From NCBI RefSeq assembly GCF_015687175.1, contig NZ_JADPQG010000004.1, positions 124,001 through 188,000 on the forward strand: a DNA stretch of 64,000 bases, read 5' to 3'. The notes beneath the pieces were generated by a model that was given only the letters and a program-made list of their open reading frames with translations, had not been told where the DNA came from and ran no database searches. Position 1 is the stretch's first letter. Each line of letters begins with the position of its first letter. This stretch comes from Reinekea sp. G2M2-21 (GTDB lineage Bacteria; Pseudomonadota; Gammaproteobacteria; Pseudomonadales; Natronospirillaceae). Below, piece after piece: positions 53,565-61,994 of this stretch. Made by a program: the position numbers and the translations under genes.

Positions 53565-54569
53565 CTAAGCGTTGCGTTCCCACAGGTTGTGCTCTTGTAC
53601 GAAGCTTTGCCAGGCGTCTGGGAAGTCGCTTCGCGCCAGTTCAATTTTCGCCTTTTCAGTGTCACCCATCGTTAACCCGAGTTGGCAAGCGACCAACAGA
53701 TGATGCGGGGTTTGTAACCGACTGATGTCGCCTTCTGAGATGTTGTCGTCCAGCCGATTCAGAAAAAACTCACCGTTATGCGCATAGATTTTGTCACCGA
53801 CAATCGGGTGACCCAAGTGAGCTAACTGCGCACGAAGCTGATGTTTTCGGCCCGTGAACAGCTCGCATTCAATAGCGGAGTACTCGCCACTGCTGCTTAA
53901 AACCCGAAATCTGGTGGTGCTGAGTTTGCCGTTTTCGTTTTCATCTACAACGTACATCTTGCATCGGATCGCGCTGTCAGGCCGGGTATTCAATCGGCAA
54001 CTGAAGGTGAGGTCAGCCCAGTCTGGCTGTCCATACACGATTGCGTGATAGACCTTGGTTTCCAGTAATGCCTGAAACCGGGGTTGCCAGAGTTGGGCAT
54101 CGTGGCGGTTTTTTGCAAAGACCATTAAACCAGCGGTTTCCTGATCCAACCGATGCAACGGTTGCGCGTCTGGCCACGGGCTGTCACGCCGAATTAACGC
54201 CGTGAGTGTGTTGTGAATATTGCGGGTGGTTCGGTGCACGGGCAGTTGCGCGGGTTTGTTGACGACGAGTAACTGATCGTTCTCCCAGCAGATATGCCAG
54301 TTCAGGTTGACGGGTTCCTCTTGATAATCCCGCACTACAATGCGCAACTCTGTGCCAGGCGTGAGTTCGGGGTTCCCGTTTACCGGTTGGTTATCCACCA
54401 AAATCGGAAAGACCAGGGCGTCGTTCCAGGACAGCACGTTCAGAAAAGGAAACTGTGCACTCAGAAACGTGTGTAAATCCATGCCGAGGTGTTTTTCAGA
54501 AACACGAAAAGAAAAGGTGGTGTCCAAGAGGTGTCTACTGTTGTCAGATGCGCCGCCAGAGTTTGGCAC
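53565..54569 (-). CDS. RluA-family pseudouridine synthase
   Basis: A 334-residue RNA pseudouridine synthase. The catalytic motif HRLDQETAGLMVFAK holds the nucleophile Asp, and VVNKPAQLPVH and GRKHQLRAQLAHLGHPIVGD are conserved. N-terminal residues 1-100 look like an S4-related or unusual domain rather than a typical S4. The target (rRNA or tRNA) is unknown. The start is GTG at 54569; internal TTG or ATG starts about 15-30 codons in are possible. Confidence 0.88.
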   Translation of the reverse strand: MPNSGGASDNSRHLLDTTFSFRVSEKHLGMDLHTFLSAQFPFLNVLSWNDALVFPILVDNQPVNGNPELTPGTELRIVVRDYQEEPVNLNWHICWENDQLLVVNKPAQLPVHRTTRNIHNTLTALIRRDSPWPDAQPLHRLDQETAGLMVFAKNRHDAQLWQPRFQALLETKVYHAIVYGQPDWADLTFSCRLNTRPDSAIRCKMYVVDENENGKLSTTRFRVLSSSGEYSAIECELFTGRKHQLRAQLAHLGHPIVGDKIYAHNGEFFLNRLDDNISEGDISRLQTPHHLLVACQLGLTMGDTEKAKIELARSDFPDAWQSFVQEHNLWERNA

Positions 54570-54671
54570 AATTGGGCGTCAGTTGCATGGGCTTTGATTG
54601 ATTTGAGGGTTTTTGAATCTTCTGGTGTGCGGTATTCTCGGGGCTTCTGATGTCATGAAAGGAATGCGCCA

Positions 54672-55424
54672 GTGGCGGTAGCTAAAATTAATCTGTACAG
54701 CGAAAGTCTCGGTACCGTGCAAGACGTGAATGTGATTTTACCCAAACCTGAGCACATCCGGCACAGTGCGGTACTGTATCTGTTGCATGGCTTACTGGAT
54801 GGGCACGAAACCTGGCTGCAACGGACCCGATTACTCGATTATGCAGAGCGTTATAAGCTGGTCGTGGTGATGCCCAACGCCCAGCGCAGCTTTTACGCTG
54901 ATCAAGCCTCCGGTTATGCGTGGCGAACCTGGATCGAATCCGAATTACCTCAGATGATCGAGCAGTGGCTGGCAGTCGGTGACAAGGTGCCCCGGCACAT
55001 TGCCGGGTTATCCATGGGCGGATACGGCGCTATGAAACTGGGCTTGTCGCAACCGTCTCGGTTCATCAGTGTGGCCAGCTTCTCCGGCGTGCTGGATCTC
55101 GCCGGTATTGCACCCTATGCGGAGTTGAATGGCGTATTGAATGATCTGGAACTGTCTTTCGGTGAGCTGGCGGCGATTCCTCAGTCAAAAGACGATCTGC
55201 TAACCTTACTGGACCAGCCAACACTGCCGTACCTGTATGTCTCTTGTGGTTTGCAAGATTCGTTGTTAATGGGCAATCGGACTTTTCATGAGGCATTAAA
55301 GCAACGACATGAAAAATTTGATTATCTAGAAATGCCCGGAGATCACAGTTGGTCACTTTGGGACGTCAATATCGAAGCCTATCTGTCGAAACTGGAATCT
55401 TTAGCGTTGCTGAATGAGGGTTAA
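54672..55424 (+). CDS. Alpha/beta-fold esterase (S-formylglutathione hydrolase/EstA-like)
   Basis: A 250-residue serine esterase. YLLHGLLDGHETW forms the oxyanion region, GLSMGGYGAMKLG the nucleophile elbow, and SCGLQDSLL with PGDHSWSLWD gives the Asp and His. This matches the tributyrin esterase/FrmB-like (esterase D) family. The GTG start follows AGGA. It is cytoplasmic. It stands before the ugp operon but is separated by a possible promoter. Confidence 0.87.
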   Translation: MAVAKINLYSESLGTVQDVNVILPKPEHIRHSAVLYLLHGLLDGHETWLQRTRLLDYAERYKLVVVMPNAQRSFYADQASGYAWRTWIESELPQMIEQWLAVGDKVPRHIAGLSMGGYGAMKLGLSQPSRFISVASFSGVLDLAGIAPYAELNGVLNDLELSFGELAAIPQSKDDLLTLLDQPTLPYLYVSCGLQDSLLMGNRTFHEALKQRHEKFDYLEMPGDHSWSLWDVNIEAYLSKLESLALLNEG

Positions 55425-55438
55425 CCTCGCTCATCTGA

Positions 55439-55476
55439 TTGACACATTTCTGCAACAGCCTTGTCATACAAGGCTG
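55439..55476 (+). promoter_or_regulatory. Candidate ugpB promoter with overlapping operator
   Basis: TTGACA at 55439-55444 is followed 17 bp later by TGTCAT. The -10 area lies inside a perfect palindrome, CAGCCTTGT-CAT-ACAAGGCTG (55456-55476), that could be a repressor site. Without a T-run it is less likely a terminator. Pho-box similarity is weak. Confidence 0.5.
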
Positions 55477-55553
55477 ATTTAATCCTTCCGTCACTGAGAA
55501 CGACATCTAAAAAAAACGGATGTCCATAACAACAGAATCAGGAAGGAAAAATC

Positions 55554-56846
55554 ATGATCAAACAAACTTTGGGAACATTGGCGTTGTCTGCCATGGCTCT
55601 GCAATCTTTCGCGACGACCGACATTGAATGGTGGCACGCCATGGGCGGTGCGCTGGGTGAAACCGTGAATACCATGGCGGAAGAATTTAATGCGTCACAA
55701 ACGGATTACCGTATCACGCCGGTGTTTAAAGGCAGCTATGAAGAAACCATGACCGCCGGTATTTCAGCTTTCCGTGCCGGTGAAGCGCCTCACATTATTC
55801 AGATATTCGACGCCGGTGCCGCGACCATTATTAATGCCAAAGGCGCGGCTGTTCCCGTTCAGACGGTCATGGAAAAAGCGGGTTACGATTTCGATATAAA
55901 TGATTACATATCCGGGGTCCGGTATTTCTATGCCGACGCCAACGACACCATGGTCGGTATGCCGTTTAATGCCTCGACTCCGGTCTTGTATTACAACAAG
56001 GCCCTGTTGGCCGAAGCGGGCGTTGAGCCTCCGGCGACATGGGAAGAGTTCGAAACAGTCGCCAGCAAACTTAAAGCCAATGGTCACGCAGCGCTTTCGC
56101 AATCGCACACACCTTGGATCTTTTTCGAGAATTTCCATTCTCGTCACAACCTGCAGTTAACGGATGCCGACAATGGTTTCAGTGGTCTACCAACAAAGCT
56201 AATGTACAACAATAAAGACCTGAGTATGCACTTGAGTAAAGTGAAAGAATGGAAAGACAAAGGTTTTTATAACTACTACGGCAGCGCATGGGGTGATAAT
56301 CAGACGCCTTTTGAAAAGCAGGAAGTGGCCATGTGGTTAGGTTCGTCCGGTTCTTTTGGTGGTCTGAAACAAGCGGCGGATTTCGACTTCGGAACCACCT
56401 ACCTGCCTTATTGGAAAAGTGTGAATGAGAATGCCGGTTCAACCTTCATCGGCGGCGCTGCGTTGTTTGCCATGAACGGACATACCGACGAAGAATACAA
56501 AGCGGTCGCAGCATTCTTCCATTATTTGACGCTGCCGGAAACACAGTATTTTTGGCATGAACAAACCGGTTATGTCCCTATCACCGAAGCGGCTTACGAG
56601 TTGGCCAAAGAAGACGGATACTACATTGCCAATCCGGATGCAGAAGTGGGCGTTAAGCAATTGAGTCTGGCCTCTGGCGAATGGACGAAAGGGTATCGTA
56701 TGGGCTTCTATGTGCAAACACGTGAAACCATCTATCGGGAAATGGACCGTCTTATGGCTGGCGAAACCACCGTTAAAAAAGCCTTGCAAGCAATCGTGAA
56801 AGACGGCAACGACAATCTGAAACGATTTGCACGTACGGTAAAGTGA
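55554..56846 (+). CDS. ugpB: Glycerol-3-phosphate ABC transporter, substrate-binding protein
   Basis: A 430-residue periplasmic binding protein with a signal peptide (MIKQTLGTLALSAMALQSFA). The mature protein opens TDIEWWHAMGGALGE, typical of UgpB, and has PHIIQIFDAGAATI and GMPFNASTPVLYYNK. It binds sn-glycerol-3-phosphate or glycerophosphodiesters. A CAGGAAGGAAAAATC ribosome binding site precedes the start. First gene of ugpBAEC. Confidence 0.95.
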   Translation: MIKQTLGTLALSAMALQSFATTDIEWWHAMGGALGETVNTMAEEFNASQTDYRITPVFKGSYEETMTAGISAFRAGEAPHIIQIFDAGAATIINAKGAAVPVQTVMEKAGYDFDINDYISGVRYFYADANDTMVGMPFNASTPVLYYNKALLAEAGVEPPATWEEFETVASKLKANGHAALSQSHTPWIFFENFHSRHNLQLTDADNGFSGLPTKLMYNNKDLSMHLSKVKEWKDKGFYNYYGSAWGDNQTPFEKQEVAMWLGSSGSFGGLKQAADFDFGTTYLPYWKSVNENAGSTFIGGAALFAMNGHTDEEYKAVAAFFHYLTLPETQYFWHEQTGYVPITEAAYELAKEDGYYIANPDAEVGVKQLSLASGEWTKGYRMGFYVQTRETIYREMDRLMAGETTVKKALQAIVKDGNDNLKRFARTVK

Positions 56847-56898
56847 ACGTTGTTATCTGGGTGGGGTTACCCACCCAGAATGTGGTAAGGAACAGATT

Positions 56899-57783
56899 GT
56901 GTTGTTAAAACGAGTTCATTTTTCCGGGAGCCCAATTCCCTATATTTTTATAGTGCCGCAATTGTTGATTATTGCGGTTTTTTTCTTTTGGCCTGCCTGT
57001 CAGGCTGTTTATCTCAGCTTTATGTTGGAGGACCCTTGGGGTCTGTCCAGCACGTTTGTCTGGTTTGAAAACTATCAGGTTTTATTCAGCTCTGCCGAGT
57101 ATCTGTCGACTACGTTGTTTACGTTGGTCTATTGCGCGCTGGTTGTGTTTTTCTCGCTTGGGCTGGCTCTGTTACTGGCGGTCAAGGCCAATTCGGTTAT
57201 TCACGGGCAGTCGGCTTACCGATTGTTACTGACCTGGGTGTACGCCGTTGCACCAGCCGTGGCAGGTATTACCGCGTACTTTCTGTTTAACCGGCACATA
57301 GGTGTTCTGTTTCAGTGGATCACGCAAACCGGTTGGGCGTTCGCACCGGAAACCAATGCCTTCGATGCCAGTGTTATGTTGGTCTTGGTGTCGGTATGGA
57401 AACAGGTGCCAGTTAACTTTGTGTTTTTTCTGGCAGGCTTGCAGGGAATTTCAAAGTCCCTTCGAGAAGCCGCGCAGCTCGACTGTGCCAGCGGTTTCCG
57501 ACGCTTTTGGACAATCACCTTTCCATTGCTGGCGCCAACGGCATTTTTCCTGATGGTGATTAACATCACGTACGCCTTTTTTGACACCTTTGGGCTGATC
57601 GACACGCTGACACAAGGGCGACCCGGAGGCGCGACCACCACGATGGTCTACAAGGTGTTTCAGGATGGCTTTCTAGGGGCTGACCTGGGCTTGAGTTCGG
57701 CACAGTCGGTGGTCCTGATGGTTCTGGTGTTGCTTTTGACGGTCTTTCAATTTCTTTTTGTTGAACGACGCGTTCACTACTGA
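56899..57783 (+). CDS. ugpA: Glycerol-3-phosphate ABC transporter, permease UgpA
   Basis: A 294-residue permease with six helices (FIVPQLLIIAVFFFWPA first) and the EAA loop region REAAQLDCASGFRRFW contacting the ATPase. The start is GTG with AAGGA upstream. Order and size match UgpA. It is 9 bp from ugpE. Confidence 0.94.
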   Translation: MLLKRVHFSGSPIPYIFIVPQLLIIAVFFFWPACQAVYLSFMLEDPWGLSSTFVWFENYQVLFSSAEYLSTTLFTLVYCALVVFFSLGLALLLAVKANSVIHGQSAYRLLLTWVYAVAPAVAGITAYFLFNRHIGVLFQWITQTGWAFAPETNAFDASVMLVLVSVWKQVPVNFVFFLAGLQGISKSLREAAQLDCASGFRRFWTITFPLLAPTAFFLMVINITYAFFDTFGLIDTLTQGRPGGATTTMVYKVFQDGFLGADLGLSSAQSVVLMVLVLLLTVFQFLFVERRVHY

Positions 57784-57792
57784 GAGGGTTTT

Positions 57793-58635
57793 ATGCAACG
57801 AGCATCTGTATTCGATCACCTGATTTTGTGGGCGGGTGTGATTTTTCTCTTGTTTCCGGTTTGGATGTTGTTTGCCAGTTCGACGCATTCAGTTGAAAAC
57901 ATCGTTCGTGACGGGTTGCAGTTTTTGCCGGGCGGGAACGGTTTTGAGGCGTATAAAACAGCGCTGACATCGGCTTCGGGGTTTACCGACACCGCCACTG
58001 GGCTGCGTATGATGATGAATTCGCTGATCATGGGGTTGGGTTTTGCCATCGGTAAAATAGTCATATCCATGTGTGCTGCCTATGCCTTGGTGTATTTCCG
58101 TTTACCCTTTGCCACGTTTTGGTTTTGGCTGATTTTCAGCACGCTGCTGTTGCCATTGGAAGTACGTATTGTGCCGTCCTATGAGGTGGTCAGCCAGTTG
58201 GGATTGTTGAATTCCTATACCGGGTTGATATTGCCACTTATCGCTTCGGCCACCGCGACGTTTTATTTTCAGCAATTTTATAAAACGGTACCGGATGAAC
58301 TTCTGGAAGCGGCGCAGTTAGATAACGCCAACGCTTGGCGGTTTTTTAAAGATATTCTGGTGCCGTTGTCCAGAACCATGATGGCGGCCATGTTTATCAT
58401 TATGTTTGTCGTGGGTTGGAATCAGTATCTGTGGCCTTTGATGATGACCACAGAAGAATCCTATTACACCATTGTGATGGGTATAAAAAATATTTTAAGC
58501 GTGGTTCGCGAAGGTCGCGTACCGCAATACAACGTCGCGTTTGCCATGGTGATGTTGGCGATGTTACCCCCGGTCGCCGTGGTGGTATTTTTTCAGCGTT
58601 GGTTTATCCAGGGCTTAGTTGAAAGTGAAAAATAA
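57793..58635 (+). CDS. ugpE: Glycerol-3-phosphate ABC transporter, permease UgpE
   Basis: A 280-residue second permease with an N-terminal helix (LILWAGVIFLLFPVWMLF), a MNSLIMGLGFAIGKIVISM segment, and the EAA loop ELLEAAQLDNANAWRFFK. It pairs with UgpA in the inner membrane. A MalG-like C-terminal end (WFIQGLVESEK) completes it. Confidence 0.94.
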   Translation: MQRASVFDHLILWAGVIFLLFPVWMLFASSTHSVENIVRDGLQFLPGGNGFEAYKTALTSASGFTDTATGLRMMMNSLIMGLGFAIGKIVISMCAAYALVYFRLPFATFWFWLIFSTLLLPLEVRIVPSYEVVSQLGLLNSYTGLILPLIASATATFYFQQFYKTVPDELLEAAQLDNANAWRFFKDILVPLSRTMMAAMFIIMFVVGWNQYLWPLMMTTEESYYTIVMGIKNILSVVREGRVPQYNVAFAMVMLAMLPPVAVVVFFQRWFIQGLVESEK

Positions 58636-58644
58636 GGTGTCAAC

Positions 58645-59709
58645 ATGGGTGCATTGCGCTTAACCAATATTCATAAAACTTACGCGAACGGTCATCAGGC
58701 TGTGCGCGGTATTAACATAGAAATCGAAAAAGGCGAGTTTCTGGTGTTGGTCGGTCCTTCCGGCTGTGGAAAATCGACTTTGTTGCGGACAATTGCCGGT
58801 TTGGAAGCCATCAGCGAAGGTGAGATTCATATTGCCGGGCAACGCGTGGATACTGAAGCGCCTGCGAAACGCGATATCGCGATGGTGTTCCAAAATTATG
58901 CGCTGTATCCACATATGACGGTGTACAAGAACATGGCGTATGGGTTACATAACCGAGGCGTGGACAAACAAACCATTGATCAGAAAGTGAAACATGCCGC
59001 CGGGCTCTTGAAGCTGACGGATTATCTGCACCGAAAACCCAGTCAGTTGTCGGGTGGTCAACGCCAGCGAGTCGCAATGGGCCGCGCTATTGTGCGTGAT
59101 CCACAGGCTTTTTTGTTCGACGAACCCCTGTCAAACTTAGATGCGAAGTTGCGGGTACAAATGCGCAATGAAATTAAAACATTGCAACGCTCGTTGGGCA
59201 CAACATCGGTGTATGTCACTCACGACCAAACGGAAGCCATGACCCTGGCTGATCGTCTGGCGGTGGTTAATGCCGGAGTGATTGAACAAATGGGCTCGCC
59301 GATGGAAATCTATGAACGGCCGCAGACGGTTTTTGTGGCAGGGTTTATTGGATCACCGGCGATGAATTTCTTAACCGGTCGTTTGCATAACGGGCGCCTG
59401 GAAATCGGCGAACTGAGCATTGTGTTACAACAGCCGCCGAGGTTCGACGGCGAGGTCATTGTGGGTTTGCGACCAGAGCATCTGTACCGCCAAGCCGAAC
59501 ATGCGTTTTCCTTGCCCTTTCAGATTGAAGTGCTGGAACCGTTGGGTGCAGACACTCTGGTGTGGGGTCATGTATCAGGCGTGCAAGAAACAGTGGTGGC
59601 GCGGTTGAGCCGAGCTTACCCAGCGGATGCGCCAAGGACTTTAACGCTGTACTTCAATGAAGCTGAATTGCATCTGTTTGATGCCGCAACTGAACAGCGT
59701 CTGAGTTGA
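58645..59709 (+). CDS. ugpC: Glycerol-3-phosphate ABC transporter, ATPase UgpC
   Basis: A 354-residue ATPase with Walker A GPSGCGKST, Q-loop, signature LSGGQRQRVAMGRA, Walker B FLFDEPLSNLD and the H-loop THDQ. The C-terminal regulatory (TOBE) domain with VGLRPEHL is present, as in MalK/UgpC. It is the last gene; no ugpQ phosphodiesterase follows. The next gene is convergent, 27 bp away. Confidence 0.94.
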   Translation: MGALRLTNIHKTYANGHQAVRGINIEIEKGEFLVLVGPSGCGKSTLLRTIAGLEAISEGEIHIAGQRVDTEAPAKRDIAMVFQNYALYPHMTVYKNMAYGLHNRGVDKQTIDQKVKHAAGLLKLTDYLHRKPSQLSGGQRQRVAMGRAIVRDPQAFLFDEPLSNLDAKLRVQMRNEIKTLQRSLGTTSVYVTHDQTEAMTLADRLAVVNAGVIEQMGSPMEIYERPQTVFVAGFIGSPAMNFLTGRLHNGRLEIGELSIVLQQPPRFDGEVIVGLRPEHLYRQAEHAFSLPFQIEVLEPLGADTLVWGHVSGVQETVVARLSRAYPADAPRTLTLYFNEAELHLFDAATEQRLS

Positions 59710-59736
59710 TCGATGGCAACGCCAATGAATTTAATG

Positions 59737-60819
59737 CTAACGGAACGTCAGTAACCGGACGAATTCCAGTTTGCGGAAATAGTCCAGTTCAACCAGATCG
59801 GTTGGCTGGACTAGTTCGGGACGCTTTTCAAAATAGGCCACGCCAGTTTTTTTGAGCAAACTGTAGACAAACTGAGAACAGAACATGATGTTAGGGCGGT
59901 GAGAATATTTAAACACCAGACCGATCAGATTGTAGGCAGAACCTTCGCTGTTTATGTCGCGCACAATGTCCAGCATGGCCTGCTTTTGTTCTCGGGTCAC
60001 ACTCAGGCGGTATACACCGATACTGGCGTCTTCTTTCTTGTTGAAAAACTCAATCATCTCTGCATTCAAACCGGGCGGATACACTTTTTCACCGCCGTTG
60101 TAAGAAATGATGGTGTCCAACTGTTCATCGAATGAAATCGATACATGGTTGAATTGTTTGCGGGTAAATACGCCGATAAGTTCACTGGCTGCACTTCCGG
60201 TGTTGGACACAACGATATAAATATAGGGGTCTTCGAGAGCTTTCTCTGCCTGCGCAAAATAGGCCTCCGTTAAACTGCCGTTATTGATGTATTCGAAGGA
60301 GTTGTTACGTGGCAGGTCGTTTGCGAGCTCGCGAATATTGTCACTGGACAGTGTGCCTTTTAACTTACTGACCGCATTATGAATGCTTTGTGCGGTTTCT
60401 CGGGTTTGGTTAAATCGCGCGTAGCTTAAGGTGCCTGCTTCCTGAACTGAGGGTACGGCAAATACAGTATGGTTGGTGACAGTGGTTATCCGCTCCAGAA
60501 TGAACGGCGACAGGATCAACACAATGCCACTTATGCGGGCCAGCCAGTATTTCAGCCCTTGGTCGTCGGTGCTGAAAATAACCAATTCGAAACTGGTGAA
60601 CTCCAGCACAAACAGCAGGACGTAAGTAATTATGAGTCCGGTCTTCAACCGTTTACGGGAGTAGATATTGAGTGCTCGTACAACCGCAAAACAGAAGACT
60701 GTTAATGAGGCCAGCGCATAGAGTTCGTAAGTTCCGAACACCAGCAGGTAGACACCAATAAAAAGTATGAACAGAACAGAAAGCGAAGAGTAGTGTAACC
60801 AGTTGGTCAGTCGGTTCAT
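59737..60819 (-). CDS. Membrane-anchored permuted-papain (YiiX-like) protein
   Basis: A 360-residue protein. Four membrane helices occupy residues about 10-110 (VLFILFIGVYLLVFG, ALASLTVFCFAVV, ITYVLLFVLEF and GIVLILSPFIL). A soluble domain follows with FNHVSISF near 223 (His) and MFCSQFVYSLLKKTG near 313 (Cys). This His-before-Cys order is typical of the permuted NlpC/P60-like YiiX/YebB amidases or hydrolases. It may cleave peptidoglycan or lipid amides at the cytoplasmic or periplasmic face. It has no operon partner. Confidence 0.72.
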   Translation of the reverse strand: MNRLTNWLHYSSLSVLFILFIGVYLLVFGTYELYALASLTVFCFAVVRALNIYSRKRLKTGLIITYVLLFVLEFTSFELVIFSTDDQGLKYWLARISGIVLILSPFILERITTVTNHTVFAVPSVQEAGTLSYARFNQTRETAQSIHNAVSKLKGTLSSDNIRELANDLPRNNSFEYINNGSLTEAYFAQAEKALEDPYIYIVVSNTGSAASELIGVFTRKQFNHVSISFDEQLDTIISYNGGEKVYPPGLNAEMIEFFNKKEDASIGVYRLSVTREQKQAMLDIVRDINSEGSAYNLIGLVFKYSHRPNIMFCSQFVYSLLKKTGVAYFEKRPELVQPTDLVELDYFRKLEFVRLLTFR

Positions 60820-60888
60820 GTTGGCCTGTCAGTCAGTTGGAAACCAACAAGGTTACTGGTTTTTCAACAAGCGGTCGAGCGCTGGGTT

Positions 60889-61077
60889 TTAATCATCTTC
60901 GCGTTGTAAAAACACGTCTCCGTTCACTTCCACTTGCACAATCATTGGACGACAACAGACTTCGCAGTCCTCAGTGTAGGTTTGGGGTTCATCAAAGGGC
61001 TCGATGATGAGGCGAATGTGTTCACCACAATAAGGGCAGTATTGTTTGCTGGTTTCAGTCGACAGGTCTTCTTGCAT
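60889..61077 (-). CDS. CPXCG motif-containing cysteine-rich protein
   Basis: A 62-residue protein with CPYCGEH near the N-terminus and CEVCCRP in the middle, giving a zinc ribbon of the CPXCG family (DUF1451-like). I start at MQEDLSTE because GGAG lies nine bases before it. It lies 32 bp after the flagellin stop on the same strand and may be co-transcribed. Confidence 0.85.
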   Translation of the reverse strand: MQEDLSTETSKQYCPYCGEHIRLIIEPFDEPQTYTEDCEVCCRPMIVQVEVNGDVFLQREDD

Positions 61078-61109
61078 GATGATGTACTCCGTTACGGTCA
61101 GGCGTGTGT

Positions 61110-61916
61110 TCAAGGTTGCAACAGGGCGAGAACATTTCCCCGATTCTGGTTTGCCTGGGCTTGCACGGCAATACCCACCTGTTCACGAATCTGATTGGCA
61201 CTGAGTTGACTGGCTTCTTTAGCAATGTCGGCGTCTTCGATTCGCGAACGGGCGGTTTCAGAAGCAATTCTGTCCTGTTCCAAATTTCCGATGCGCGATT
61301 CAAAGCGATTTTGCAAGGCGCCGTTTTCGGCTGCCGTTTGCGATAAGCGAGCCAGAATGTCATCGGCTATGGCAATGGTGTTGCTGGCGCGGTCTGCGGA
61401 ATCAACAGAGACATCCGCCAGACCCAGTGCCGATACGTCGTCCGCCAGGTTGTCAGCGGGAATGTTAATTTGGTCGCCCGCGTCAGGTCCCACTTGAAAG
61501 GCTTGCTCTTGCGTGCCACTGAATAGAGACTTGCCGTTAAAGTTAGTCTGTTCCAATGTTGTGTTGATCTGCTCGGTTAACGCAGCGACTTCTTTGCCAA
61601 TTAGCCGGCGATCGTCATCGGTGTAAATACCATTGGCGGCTTGCACAGAAAGCTCTCGGATACGTTGCACATTGTCGGTCAGGTTTTTCAGCGCACCGTT
61701 GGCCGTCTGCAGCAGGGAGATACCATCGCCGGCGTTGCGTATGGCCTGGGTTTGGCCGCGACTCTGTGCGCTGAAGGCCGTACTGATAGCCAGACCGGCG
61801 GCATCGTCTGCAGCGGAGTTAATCTGTTTGCCTGAACCGATACGCTGCAGACTTTGATCCACCGATCGGGATGCTTGGTTCAAACCGGTTGCACCGGGTC
61901 CGATGGTATTGTTCAT
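61110..61916 (-). CDS. Short flagellin
   Basis: A 268-residue flagellin containing only the conserved D0/D1 parts: N-terminal coiled region with RIGSGKQINSAADDAAGLAIS and C-terminal SRIEDADIAKEASQLSANQIREQVGIAVQAQANQ, ending LALLQP. The D2/D3 variable region is essentially missing. The N-terminus MNNTIGPGATGLNQ differs from the usual MAQVINTN. It is polymerised outside the cell after export by the flagellar type III system. It stands apart from any flagellar cluster in the window. Confidence 0.9.
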   Translation of the reverse strand: MNNTIGPGATGLNQASRSVDQSLQRIGSGKQINSAADDAAGLAISTAFSAQSRGQTQAIRNAGDGISLLQTANGALKNLTDNVQRIRELSVQAANGIYTDDDRRLIGKEVAALTEQINTTLEQTNFNGKSLFSGTQEQAFQVGPDAGDQINIPADNLADDVSALGLADVSVDSADRASNTIAIADDILARLSQTAAENGALQNRFESRIGNLEQDRIASETARSRIEDADIAKEASQLSANQIREQVGIAVQAQANQNRGNVLALLQP

Positions 61917-61994
61917 GGTGTTTACCGATATCGTTAAGGTTGGTCTTAGTATAGTCGGGTTTCATTCGGACCGGAGTTGTGAACGGCGTTGGAA

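Noticed and set aside
55456-55476. Terminator of the esterase gene
   Set aside because: The palindrome is strong but no T-run follows, and it overlaps a promoter-like TTGACA spacing, so an operator is more likely.
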